NCBI GenBank assembly: GCA_946479225.1
Contig: CAMLFI010000009.1
Coordinates: forward strand, 1-18,468
DNA from: an uncultured Mucilaginibacter sp.
GTDB taxonomy: Bacteria > Bacteroidota > Bacteroidia > Sphingobacteriales > Sphingobacteriaceae
Direction of reading: 5' to 3'
DNA: 18,468 bases
Shown here: in pieces, positions 1-6,272 of the stretch
Position numbering within the stretch: the stretch's first letter is position 1
How the letters are laid out: each line of letters starts with the position of its first letter
Made by a program: the position numbers and the translations under genes
The notes under the pieces: generated by a model
Databases searched by the model: none
What the model was told of the DNA's origin: nothing
What the model saw: only the letters and a program-made list of their open reading frames with translations

Positions 1-2750
1 CCCGACATGGCTTTTCTGCCATTTTTCGGATCAATAATATAATAATAAACGCCTGCGGACAGGTTGCTGTTATTGGTACGCCCATCCCACGGAACAGGGT
101 AGCCTATGGAAGAAAAAACCTTTTGCCCATTACGGTTAAAGACATTTACCGTGCAGCCGGGGTAAGAATCAAGGTATCTTATTTCCCAGGTATCGTTAAT
201 ACCGTCGCCGTTGGGTGTAAAGGCATTAGGCATTTCGGGTGTTTTAAGCACGGTAACCATAACATCGGCAAATTGCTGGCAGCCCTTATCGTTGGTAACG
301 GTGATCCGGTAAGTAATGTCAACTATTCCCGTAACCGTAGGGCTGGCTATGGTAGCATCACTTAGCCCGGTAGCCGGCGACCACTGGTACTTAAGCCCGT
401 TGCCGGTGGCTGTGGCGGTTATAATACGGCGTCCGCCTTCTAATACTGTTACACTAGCAGGTACGTCTACGGTTGGCACAGGGTCAACAGCTATTTCGCG
501 GCTCGTGGTATTTGAGCAGCCGGTACTAAAAGTGTAAGTATATTGAATAACAAATTTACCCGGCCCCGATACTGCCGGATCAAAAAGCCCTGCATTGTTA
601 ACACCTGTTCCGCTATAAGCACCCGTGCCGGCAATACCACTGTTGCTTTCATCGTGTCCGTTTAATTGAACAGGGCCGTTGTTTGCACAAATAGCTGCCG
701 GCTGTGTAAATACAACTAAAGGCGTAGCCAGCAAATTGATAACTTCCGTCTTTTGCTGCGATACGCATACACCACCCGAATAGGCCAGCATCCGCACAGT
801 GTATGCCTTTGTCCCAGAATGAATTTCCGGGTAGGTATGCCGGTATAGTTTGCCATCTGTTGGGTTATCGTCAATCTCTACCAGCGATTGATCATTACCA
901 TAATCATAATAAAGTTCTATCCGGGTTACCTTTCCGAACTCAACCACCCTTGATTTATTTTGAATGATCACTTCGGAGTTGCTACACAGGCTATTTTTGT
1001 TTAATACCACAAAATCTGCAACGGGAGTTGCACCGTTTACGGTAAAAGGTTTGATCAGTGTCTCGCTACAACCAGAAGCCGTAGTAACGGTTAACGTAAT
1101 ATTGTAATTACCGGTGCTTTGATATTTGTGAGTCGGACTTTGCGCCGTTGAGTTTGGCGTATTATCGCCAAAGTTCCACAGGTAAGTAAGCGCGCTGTTA
1201 TCGGCAATAGTTGTATGGTTAGTAAATACAGTGTTATCGCTGATGCAGGTGGGTGGCGTATCAAAATCTATCACCGGTAAGGGGTTTACCGTTATCTCTT
1301 GAACTATTATTGACGGGCAGCCCGTTGATAGCGTGATAGTAAGTTCAATGACATATTTACGCGCCTCCGTAAAGGTGTACTCAAAAGGCTGGTCATTAGG
1401 CCGGTTCACAACTATTCCATCTAACGCCCAAACGCGCGAAGCAACAACAATACCCGGTGGTATAATTGATGCATCGGTTAGAACAAGCGGCTTGCCTGCG
1501 CACTTAAGGGCAGAAACGGTAAAGGCTGCCACAGGCAAAGCATTGATATGCACTAATTTTGTTGCGGGTGCACCAATGCAGCCATTACCGTTAGACACCG
1601 TCAGGCTTACGGTGTAATCACCAGGTACGTTGTAAATATGCGAAGGGTTTTGCAGCGTAGAACTTTGCCCATCGCCAAAGTCCCAAAACCACGACGAGAT
1701 AGCGGCTCCGTTAGGCGCTGATTTATCCTGAAAGGCAACCGGGTTGCTCTGGCATACACTATCAGGTGCGCCAATTGCTGCTATCGGTTGCGGCAGAATG
1801 GTCAATACCAACTCGTTAGAAGCCACCACGCATTGTGTGTTATCGATATTAGCTGCTTGGCCAGATACAACCCTGTAATTATAAATACCCGCTACCGATG
1901 GCGAGGTAAAACTATAATCTGTTCCGTTAATTGTGGCGGCCATGTTGACCCAAGCACCATTAACTTTTTGCTGAATTTTCTGGCTGTAACCCGTTGCCGG
2001 GGTAGTGGTAGTTTTTATCTTAACGGTTTGTGGTGCCCCCGCGCAGATCTGTGTTGCTGTTGATTGATCAAACACCACCTGTACGGGGTCGCCATATGGT
2101 CTGAAAGTAATATCGTCTATTGCAAGGTCGTTACCATAACCACCAGGCCCGTTGTTGATCATCTTTAAAACAATGGTACCTGTATTTGCAAGCGTAACAA
2201 ATTCCATATTATATTGGTTCCATACGTCATTTGCAGCAATATTTCCGGTACTGTATGATTGCAGGACTAGTCCCGCTTCTGTCTCAATCTGAAAAGTAAC
2301 GTTAGGCGGGTTACCTCCGCCATTATTGAACATATTTTTAACAAAGGCCCCAAATTGATATTTTGTACCGGCACACAAGGCAGCAACCTTTCGGGTATAG
2401 AAAAGGCCCGGAGTATTAGCCGCATTTACCAACATGAAATATCCTCCGGGGTTTCCGGTATGGTCGGTTGTAACCACCCATAAGTTGCTTAACATGCCTG
2501 TAGAGGTATTTACTATGGTATATTGCCCGTCGTTTGGGAATCCCTGACCTCCACCATTATAGTAAGCATAGGTGGTAGATCCCGAGTCGGCGGGTAGTGA
2601 CCCAGCAAACCTATTGGTGCCAGAGCCAAAGGTTATATTAACGATAGGGTCGCCAAGACTTTGAGAAAAACAGCTTGTGCTAAAAAGAAAAAAAATAAAG
2701 GCAAAAAAAGCAATCCTGAAAACACTGTTCTTTTTAAAATTGCTTCGCAT
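1..2750 (-). CDS. Secreted PKD-repeat protein with gliding-motility (CHU_C/T9SS-type) C-terminal domain, 3'-truncated by window edge
   Basis: The reading frame is open from the ATG at 2750 to the left edge (about 916 codons), so the gene is partial only at its extreme 3' end. Residues 1-30 form a signal peptide (basic MRSNFKK, a hydrophobic core, FSTSCFSQ). An N-terminal domain of about 190 residues follows, resembling a jelly-roll/MAM-like adhesive module that ends in an AIDDITFRP-type strand. Repeated immunoglobulin-like segments come next, at least two of them clear PKD domains with WDFGDG (near residue 356) and WNFGDN cores; most segments end in a Cys such as SGC or NGC. From about residue 835 the protein has NAFTPNGDGINDTWEI and later GQKVF, WDGR and GVYYYII, the hallmark of the gliding-motility-associated C-terminal domain, which directs type IX secretion and surface attachment. 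Only a handful of residues should be missing. Known for the family: large surface or secreted adhesin-like proteins. The ligand is unknown. It is transcribed away from the tRNA. Confidence 0.92.
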   Translation of the reverse strand, partial: MRSNFKKNSVFRIAFFAFIFFLFSTSCFSQSLGDPIVNITFGSGTNRFAGSLPADSGSTTYAYYNGGGQGFPNDGQYTIVNTSTGMLSNLWVVTTDHTGNPGGYFMLVNAANTPGLFYTRKVAALCAGTKYQFGAFVKNMFNNGGGNPPNVTFQIETEAGLVLQSYSTGNIAANDVWNQYNMEFVTLANTGTIVLKMINNGPGGYGNDLAIDDITFRPYGDPVQVVFDQSTATQICAGAPQTVKIKTTTTPATGYSQKIQQKVNGAWVNMAATINGTDYSFTSPSVAGIYNYRVVSGQAANIDNTQCVVASNELVLTILPQPIAAIGAPDSVCQSNPVAFQDKSAPNGAAISSWFWDFGDGQSSTLQNPSHIYNVPGDYTVSLTVSNGNGCIGAPATKLVHINALPVAAFTVSALKCAGKPLVLTDASIIPPGIVVASRVWALDGIVVNRPNDQPFEYTFTEARKYVIELTITLSTGCPSIIVQEITVNPLPVIDFDTPPTCISDNTVFTNHTTIADNSALTYLWNFGDNTPNSTAQSPTHKYQSTGNYNITLTVTTASGCSETLIKPFTVNGATPVADFVVLNKNSLCSNSEVIIQNKSRVVEFGKVTRIELYYDYGNDQSLVEIDDNPTDGKLYRHTYPEIHSGTKAYTVRMLAYSGGVCVSQQKTEVINLLATPLVVFTQPAAICANNGPVQLNGHDESNSGIAGTGAYSGTGVNNAGLFDPAVSGPGKFVIQYTYTFSTGCSNTTSREIAVDPVPTVDVPASVTVLEGGRRIITATATGNGLKYQWSPATGLSDATIASPTVTGIVDITYRITVTNDKGCQQFADVMVTVLKTPEMPNAFTPNGDGINDTWEIRYLDSYPGCTVNVFNRNGQKVFSSIGYPVPWDGRTNNSNLSAGVYYYIIDPKNGRKAMS

Positions 2751-2966
2751 GTTATATAACCGGTCCTTAGGTAAGGGCTGCTAAAGTATCATATTTAGTG
2801 CAAATAAACCAAGGGTTTTTCATTTAGTATTTAGGCGAATGGCCAGGAATACCAATGAATGCTTCACAACGGGCCACTGCGGGAAACGCTTTTTGCAATT
2901 CAATCTGCTTGTAAATGAGATGGTTTTAAAACTTATATGCACAAACACAAAAAAATATAATATTTC
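2751..2966. other. Intergenic region between divergent PKD gene and tRNA-Asn
   Basis: Apart from the candidate minus-strand promoter at 2781-2813, I see no gene or conserved structure here. The sequence becomes A/T-rich towards the tRNA promoter. Confidence 0.6.
2781..2813 (-). promoter_or_regulatory. Candidate Bacteroidota-type promoter of the PKD protein gene
   Basis: Read on the minus strand, a CTTG (2813-2810) is followed after 21 bases by TACTTTAG (2788-2781). This approximates the Bacteroidota housekeeping consensus TTTG / TAnnTTTG with one mismatch in the -7 box, and lies about 30 bases before the ATG at 2750. It is a motif match only. Confidence 0.4.
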
Positions 2967-2998
2967 GTTGTGAAATTACATCCTAAATCTTACTTTTG
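2967..2998 (+). promoter_or_regulatory. Promoter of tRNA-Asn
   Basis: GTTG at 2967-2970 is followed after 20 bases by TACTTTTG at 2991-2998, an exact match to the Bacteroidota -7 consensus TAnnTTTG with a near-consensus -33 element. Transcription would start around 3004-3006, some 15 bases before the mature tRNA 5' end. Confidence 0.75.
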
Positions 2999-3020
2999 CA
3001 CACTCCAAACCAGAAAACAC

Positions 3021-3094
3021 TCCTGAATAGCTCAGCTGGTTAGAGCATCTGACTGTTAATCAGAGGGTCGCTGGTTCGAGCCCAGCTTCAGGAG
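3021..3094 (+). tRNA. tRNA-Asn (GTT anticodon)
   Basis: A complete cloverleaf can be folded by eye. The acceptor stem TCCTGAA pairs with TTCAGGA (3087-3093), with discriminator G at 3094. The D arm contains AGCTCAGCTGGTTAGAGC. The anticodon stem TCTGA/TCAGA encloses the loop CTGTTAA with anticodon GTT. The T arm is GCTGG-TTCGAGC-CCAGC. The 3' CCA is not encoded, as is usual in Bacteroidota. Its last 28 bases plus one following base are repeated exactly at 4120-4148, and a decayed copy of the tail lies near 18240, so this tRNA has probably served as an integration target. Confidence 0.97.
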
Positions 3095-3095
3095 C
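3067..3095 (+). repeat. 29-bp direct repeat, copy 1 (tRNA-Asn 3' end; putative attL)
   Basis: This runs from the variable loop through the T arm and acceptor 3' strand of tRNA-Asn and is identical to 4120-4148. It begins GTCGCTGGTTCGAGC and ends TTCAGGAGC. The bases immediately outside differ (G/A before, T/C after), so the exact identity is bounded at 29 bp. A weaker similarity may extend back to the anticodon loop, since TGTTAAT occurs at 3054-3060 and 4108-4114. Confidence 0.9.
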
Positions 3096-3112
3096 TTGAA
3101 ATCAATAATTTA

Positions 3113-3141
3113 TCCCCACTCCGGCGAGTGGGGATTTTTTT
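3113..3141 (+). terminator. Intrinsic terminator after tRNA-Asn
   Basis: A perfect 9-bp stem, TCCCCACTC (3113-3121) with GAGTGGGGA (3126-3134), has a 4-base CGGC loop and is followed by a run of seven T. It would end the tRNA transcript. A mutated copy of this stem and its upstream flank recurs at 18270-18315. Confidence 0.92.
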
Positions 3142-3191
3142 ATTTTATAAATTTACCGCCCTGAATAACAATAACAAGTAGCTTACCAGCC

Positions 3192-4067
3192 ATGCGATTT
3201 TTTTTACTTTCATTATCCTTTCTATTTTGCTTAAAAGCAATAGCGCAAACCAACGAGACGGAAGCTAAAGCAGCCTACTTACTTGCAGAGGAAAGCTACA
3301 GTAAGGGGGATCAAAAAAGCGCGCTCAGATATATCGAAAGTGCTAAAAAAAGCCTTGGAGGAGCTAATAGCAAACTAATTTATTTACAAATACAAATTGA
3401 GCAGGAGTTGGTTAAAAACAAAAAGATAAGTACAGATAGTCTTTTGGCGCTGATTAACCGATTTGAAAATTTACCTGACTATAAAAGCTTTAATGAAGAT
3501 AAAGTACTCGAAGTTGCAAAGATCAAACTCGCTTTAAAAAACGAGCTTGAGGACGCGAAGGAAAAGGTGGTTGCAGAAAAGGGGGCAGTTGAAAATACCT
3601 TTGTTCTGTTTGAAAAAAAATATGGTGAATGGAAGGTTGGTTCAACGCTCGAAGACCTAAAAAGAGAACGACCAGCATTTGCTGCTGCTTTTGCCAGAAA
3701 AAGTTTTAAAAAAGATAGTTGCCATGTTGGCGCAGATGGTGTTACCAGGATCGATTTTGGTGGCTACTATTTGAATTTCGAGAAAACTGGCGAATTAAGA
3801 TCGGCGTTTTGCACACGCCTTCTATTCAGGTTTTTTGGTCTTGAAGCGCAAGCTCAAGGGAAGGCACCAGTAAAGGCTGCAGTTGAAAGTGCTTTAAAAG
3901 ATCTCGGTTATTTACCCAAGCCCAACATTATTGAAAATAATGATTCTTATTCCGAGACATATACTATGGAGTCGGGAAAAAAGAAAATAGTACTTAAGAT
4001 ATCTATAGGAAGGCTAATTAGTGAGGCTGCGATTAACTATTCCAGCTTTTTATTTGCTCAGCAATGA
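3192..4067 (+). CDS. Hypothetical exported protein with N-terminal TPR-like helices, lone cargo between tRNA-Asn repeats
   Basis: The protein has 291 residues. MRFFLLSLSFLFCLKAIAQ is a clear Sec signal peptide with an AIAQ cleavage site, so the product is periplasmic or secreted. Residues about 20-75 (AAYLLAEESYSKGDQKSALRYI) look like a tetratricopeptide-type helical hairpin with a Lys/Glu-rich helical continuation to about residue 125. The C-terminal half contains YGEWKVGSTLEDLKRERP, a DFGGYYLNFE strand and an ETYTMESGKKKIVLKI strand; I recognise no family. There is no lipobox or membrane segment after the signal peptide. It is the only gene between the two identical tRNA-Asn tail repeats, is oriented like the tRNA, and appears richer in A/T and lysine codons than the PKD and Sus genes around it. 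No function is assigned. Confidence 0.85.
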   Translation: MRFFLLSLSFLFCLKAIAQTNETEAKAAYLLAEESYSKGDQKSALRYIESAKKSLGGANSKLIYLQIQIEQELVKNKKISTDSLLALINRFENLPDYKSFNEDKVLEVAKIKLALKNELEDAKEKVVAEKGAVENTFVLFEKKYGEWKVGSTLEDLKRERPAFAAAFARKSFKKDSCHVGADGVTRIDFGGYYLNFEKTGELRSAFCTRLLFRFFGLEAQAQGKAPVKAAVESALKDLGYLPKPNIIENNDSYSETYTMESGKKKIVLKISIGRLISEAAINYSSFLFAQQ

Positions 4068-4119
4068 TGTGACCTTTTAAAGTGAAAACAAACGATCAAT
4101 ATTTTTTTGTTAATTACAA

Positions 4120-4148
4120 GTCGCTGGTTCGAGCCCAGCTTCAGGAGC
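4120..4148 (+). repeat. 29-bp direct repeat, copy 2 of the tRNA-Asn 3' end (putative attR)
   Basis: This is an exact copy of 3067-3095, 1,053 bp downstream. It is not part of a tRNA: upstream of it there is no D arm, anticodon stem or 5' acceptor strand. A displaced 3' tRNA end of this kind is the usual mark left at the far end of an element that integrated into a tRNA gene. It is immediately followed by a terminator (4155-4196). Confidence 0.88.
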
Positions 4149-4154
4149 CAGAAT

Positions 4155-4196
4155 GGGCAAGCACGAAAAACCGGTCGCTTGCCCTTCTTTTTTTCC
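4155..4196 (+). terminator. Intrinsic terminator downstream of the second tRNA-tail copy
   Basis: GGGCAAGC (4155-4162) pairs perfectly with GCTTGCCC (4177-4184) across a 14-base loop, followed by a T-rich tract TTCTTTTTTTT. It may be the terminator originally downstream of tRNA-Asn, displaced by the insertion, or the terminator of the 3192-4067 gene. Confidence 0.8.
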
Positions 4197-4469
4197 TTCT
4201 AACTTGCTGTTAATCAAGGGTACAAAAAGAGTATAATTCATTGGTGGTAGATCAAACCAATTAATTCCCTCTTTTCCGAAGTACTTGATATCTCCGAAAA
4301 ATCCACTCTTATCTGACTTTAATAATAGTTAGGCTGTGGCTAATAGTCTTAATCTGCTAAAAAGGGGTTCGAATTCCTTCCCCCTCGGGCTACAAAAGGG
4401 ATTCACTTCGAAAACACTAGGGGTTGTTCTACAAAGAGGAGCCCTTTTTGGCATTTAACGTCAAACTAA
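4197..4469. other. Non-coding, scar-like region with tRNA-like fragments
   Basis: No plausible gene is seen. CTGTTAATCA at 4207-4216 followed by AGGG repeats the tRNA-Asn anticodon loop and the start of its 3' anticodon stem. A second tRNA-like piece occurs at 4363-4387 (separate entry). The rest shows no structure I can interpret. Confidence 0.5.
4363..4387 (+). other. tRNA 3'-end-like fragment (T arm plus acceptor strand)
   Basis: AGGGG-TTCGAAT-TCCTT folds as a 5-bp T stem (with two G-T pairs) and a canonical 7-base T loop. It is followed by CCCCCTC, which could be a 3' acceptor strand, and a G discriminator. No matching GAGGGGG 5' strand or other arms are present upstream, so it is at most a fragment, perhaps from a Leu- or Ser-type tRNA. 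It may be chance. Confidence 0.3.
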
Positions 4470-4502
4470 CTTGCTTAATGCTTATTATTTTATGTAGTTT
4501 AG
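4470..4502 (+). promoter_or_regulatory. Candidate promoter of the ECF sigma factor gene
   Basis: CTTG at 4470-4473 is followed after 21 bases by TAGTTTAG (4495-4502), one base off the Bacteroidota -7 consensus. The same spacing and the same deviation (TTTG to TTAG) are seen in the candidate promoter of the PKD gene. It would give a leader of about 65 bases before the ATG at 4574. Confidence 0.4.
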
Positions 4503-4573
4503 AAATAAGCTTTAATTTTATAATTATTGAGCTTCAATAAAAACATTCTATTATAGTGCGGACGGAAAGTAAT

Positions 4574-5170
4574 ATGCCCAAAAAAAAACTTAAAATAATT
4601 GAGGGTTCTGAAAAAGAACTGTGGGATAAATTTCTTACTGGAGACCAGAACGCTTATAATCAGATCGTTAAAATATTTTCCAAACAAATGTTCAATTACG
4701 GATTCCGACTTTGCCAGAACGAAGACTTGGTAAGGGATTGTATCCAGGATATTTTTTTGCGATTATGGAACAATAGAAGTGGCATCAGTTCTACTGATGC
4801 CGTTAAATGGTATTTACTTAAATCGATAAAAACAAGCATATTAAGGGAAGGCCGGAAATGGCAGAAGAATGAAATGCTGAAGGATGATTATACCTTTAAA
4901 GTTGAATTTGATGTGGAGACAAAGCTGATCAGCGAAATTGAAAATCAGCATTTGGCCAATAAAATCAAGTCGGTCATCAACCAGCTACCGGCGCGGCAAA
5001 GGGAGATTTTGTATTTGCGGTTTTATGAAGGCATGGATCTTCCGCAAATTGCGCTGCTGATGGACATCAGTACACAGTCTGTTTATAATTTATTACAGAA
5101 GGCTTATAAAAGTTTTCGCGCCGAGTGGCTGCCGCTTGTTTTATACCTTTTTTTAAGCACAGTAAAATAA
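4574..5170 (+). CDS. FecI-like ECF RNA polymerase sigma factor (Bacteroidota SusC/SusD-associated type)
   Basis: The protein has 198 residues from the ATG at 4574; an in-frame GTG at 4556 would add six residues, but the ATG is preferred because the product then starts MPKKK and a GGAAAG lies just upstream. Region sigma-2 (about 23-90) contains DLVRDCIQDIFLRLWNN, the core-binding helix typical of ECF factors. Region sigma-4 (about 130-182) contains LPARQREILYLRFYEGMDLPQIA and the recognition helix ISTQSVYNLLQKAYKSFR. The hydrophobic tail EWLPLVLYLFLS resembles those of Bacteroidota family members paired with FecR. It most likely directs RNA polymerase to the Sus operon here once released by the FecR protein (16748-17821). 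Unusually, it is not beside fecR but at the far end of the locus on the opposite strand, convergent with the operon. The partnership is therefore inferred. Confidence 0.9.
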   Translation: MPKKKLKIIEGSEKELWDKFLTGDQNAYNQIVKIFSKQMFNYGFRLCQNEDLVRDCIQDIFLRLWNNRSGISSTDAVKWYLLKSIKTSILREGRKWQKNEMLKDDYTFKVEFDVETKLISEIENQHLANKIKSVINQLPARQREILYLRFYEGMDLPQIALLMDISTQSVYNLLQKAYKSFRAEWLPLVLYLFLSTVK

Positions 5171-5211
5171 GATAACAACAATGCCCGCATGAAACGGGCA
5201 CTATTGTTATT
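5171..5211. terminator. Long hairpin between convergent genes, probable bidirectional terminator
   Basis: A 17-position stem (5171-5187 with 5195-5211) has two mismatches and one G-T pair and encloses the 7-base loop CATGAAA; its top is the G/C-rich GCCCG/CGGGC. It starts directly after the sigma-factor stop codon and lies about 20 bases beyond the stop of the convergent DUF1735 gene. Neither side has a long T-run, though both flanks are A/T-rich, so it may also act as an mRNA 3'-end stabiliser. Confidence 0.7.
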
Positions 5212-5231
5212 GAAAGCATAGTTTTATAGTA

Positions 5232-6245
5232 TTATTTAGGTACCACTTCAAAGGTTTCTTTCGCCACACCCCGGTCTCTGAGCACCAACGTATCTTTTGT
5301 GCTGTATAATTTAGCTCCTACCGTTACGTTGTAATCCAGGTAAAGCGCGTCGCGATCTTTATCGCCCCAACTTTTCTTCTCTCCTTTTTTTACAAATTGC
5401 CCGGTACCCGTGGCGGTAATGCTCGCTGTACCCGACGCTATTGTACATTTGCCGGTATTGTCAAACGCGAGGGTTAATAGCACCGGTATATTCGTACCGC
5501 TCGCATCCTTGAAAGTTACAGGCATTTGCAGGGTCGATAAACTCAAAGTACTCAGCTTTTTGATCTCGTCGCTTTCCACATATTTTTGACGGCGTGACAC
5601 CTTCTCGGTAACGTTACCTGTGGTGATTAAATCAACGCCACGCCTCAGATAATTGGCATCCCACTGATTGATGTATTTTATAGCGTACAAAACGTAGTCT
5701 TTCGGCACTACGCTCCAGTCTGACGCAATTACCCTTTTCGGATCGGGTAGTTGGCTTTTGCCCCTTAAAATACCTCCGGCGTTAGTAACATTTTTCATCA
5801 CCAAGGGAATCACGTAGTTTCGCTTTAAAGCCAGGGGATCCGCAAAGAATGCATCTGTTAAGGTCACTTCTACCCCACCGGAAATTTCACCCTTCGGGAT
5901 ATTAATTTTACTTGCTGTAAGTATGTAATAACCGGCGGGCATTATTTTCACTTCGCTGCCAATGTCTTTATACTTAAGATTGGCAGCGATGCCGGGATCT
6001 ACCTCAAAATCGATGGCAACATCCTGATTGTTGCTGTACCCGCCACCCCAGGTTGCCATAATTTTACATTTGTGGGCATTATCTAAGCTGGTATCAAAAA
6101 TATCTTCGCCCAGTGTTATGGTTCTAACAGGATATTGATATGGGAAATAGACCGTACTATTCGGACTGTCCGGAAATTTCCAGTCGTCATTTTTACAAGC
6201 CGACATCACAGATATGATTAATGATAAAATAATTAACTTTTTCAT
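5232..6245 (-). CDS. DUF1735-type surface lipoprotein, last gene of the Sus operon
   Basis: The protein has 337 residues. The signal peptide ends in the lipobox MSAC (Cys17) followed by KNDDW, which resembles the Lys/Asp-rich export signal that sends Bacteroidota lipoproteins to the cell surface. Residues about 30-150 (TVYFPYQYPVRTITLGED, LTDAFFADPLALKRNYVIPL) match the beta-sandwich DUF1735 pattern of proteins encoded next to SusD. The second half (WSVVPKDYVLYAIKYINQWDANY, then a predicted all-beta stretch to the end) looks like the DUF5627-type C-terminal domain often fused to it. Both domain names are recognised by eye. Such proteins are usually accessory substrate-binding partners of a SusC/SusD complex. 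It begins 27 bases after the SusD2 stop codon, so it is very likely cotranscribed. No catalytic motif is visible. Confidence 0.85.
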   Translation of the reverse strand: MKKLIILSLIISVMSACKNDDWKFPDSPNSTVYFPYQYPVRTITLGEDIFDTSLDNAHKCKIMATWGGGYSNNQDVAIDFEVDPGIAANLKYKDIGSEVKIMPAGYYILTASKINIPKGEISGGVEVTLTDAFFADPLALKRNYVIPLVMKNVTNAGGILRGKSQLPDPKRVIASDWSVVPKDYVLYAIKYINQWDANYLRRGVDLITTGNVTEKVSRRQKYVESDEIKKLSTLSLSTLQMPVTFKDASGTNIPVLLTLAFDNTGKCTIASGTASITATGTGQFVKKGEKKSWGDKDRDALYLDYNVTVGAKLYSTKDTLVLRDRGVAKETFEVVPK

Positions 6246-6272
6246 TTCAAATATTTTTATAGGTTATAAATA

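Noticed and set aside
123..2063. Several short plus-strand open frames (123-365, 316-537, 1333-1617, 1788-2063)
   Set aside because: They lie opposite the long minus-strand PKD/CHU_C gene, whose frame has clear domain motifs throughout; the plus-strand products have no recognisable features.
2670..2750. Reading the PKD protein as a lipoprotein via Cys27 (FSTSC)
   Set aside because: The -3 position is Ser rather than an aliphatic residue, and the following CFSQS fits an ordinary signal peptidase I site; the type IX C-terminal domain also argues for secretion.
4387..4450. GGGCT...AGCCC followed by TTTTT as a terminator
   Set aside because: Only five base pairs separated by about 50 bases, and no convincing gene upstream; too weak to call.
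4556..4573. GTG start giving a sigma factor longer by six residues
   Set aside because: The ATG at 4574 has a purine-rich GGAAAG just upstream and gives a standard ECF N-terminus; the extra MRTESN adds nothing to the domain.
4499..4687. Minus-strand 62-codon open frame overlapping the ECF gene start
   Set aside because: It overlaps the sigma gene and its promoter region, and the product is low-complexity Phe/Lys/Asn-rich with no upstream signals.
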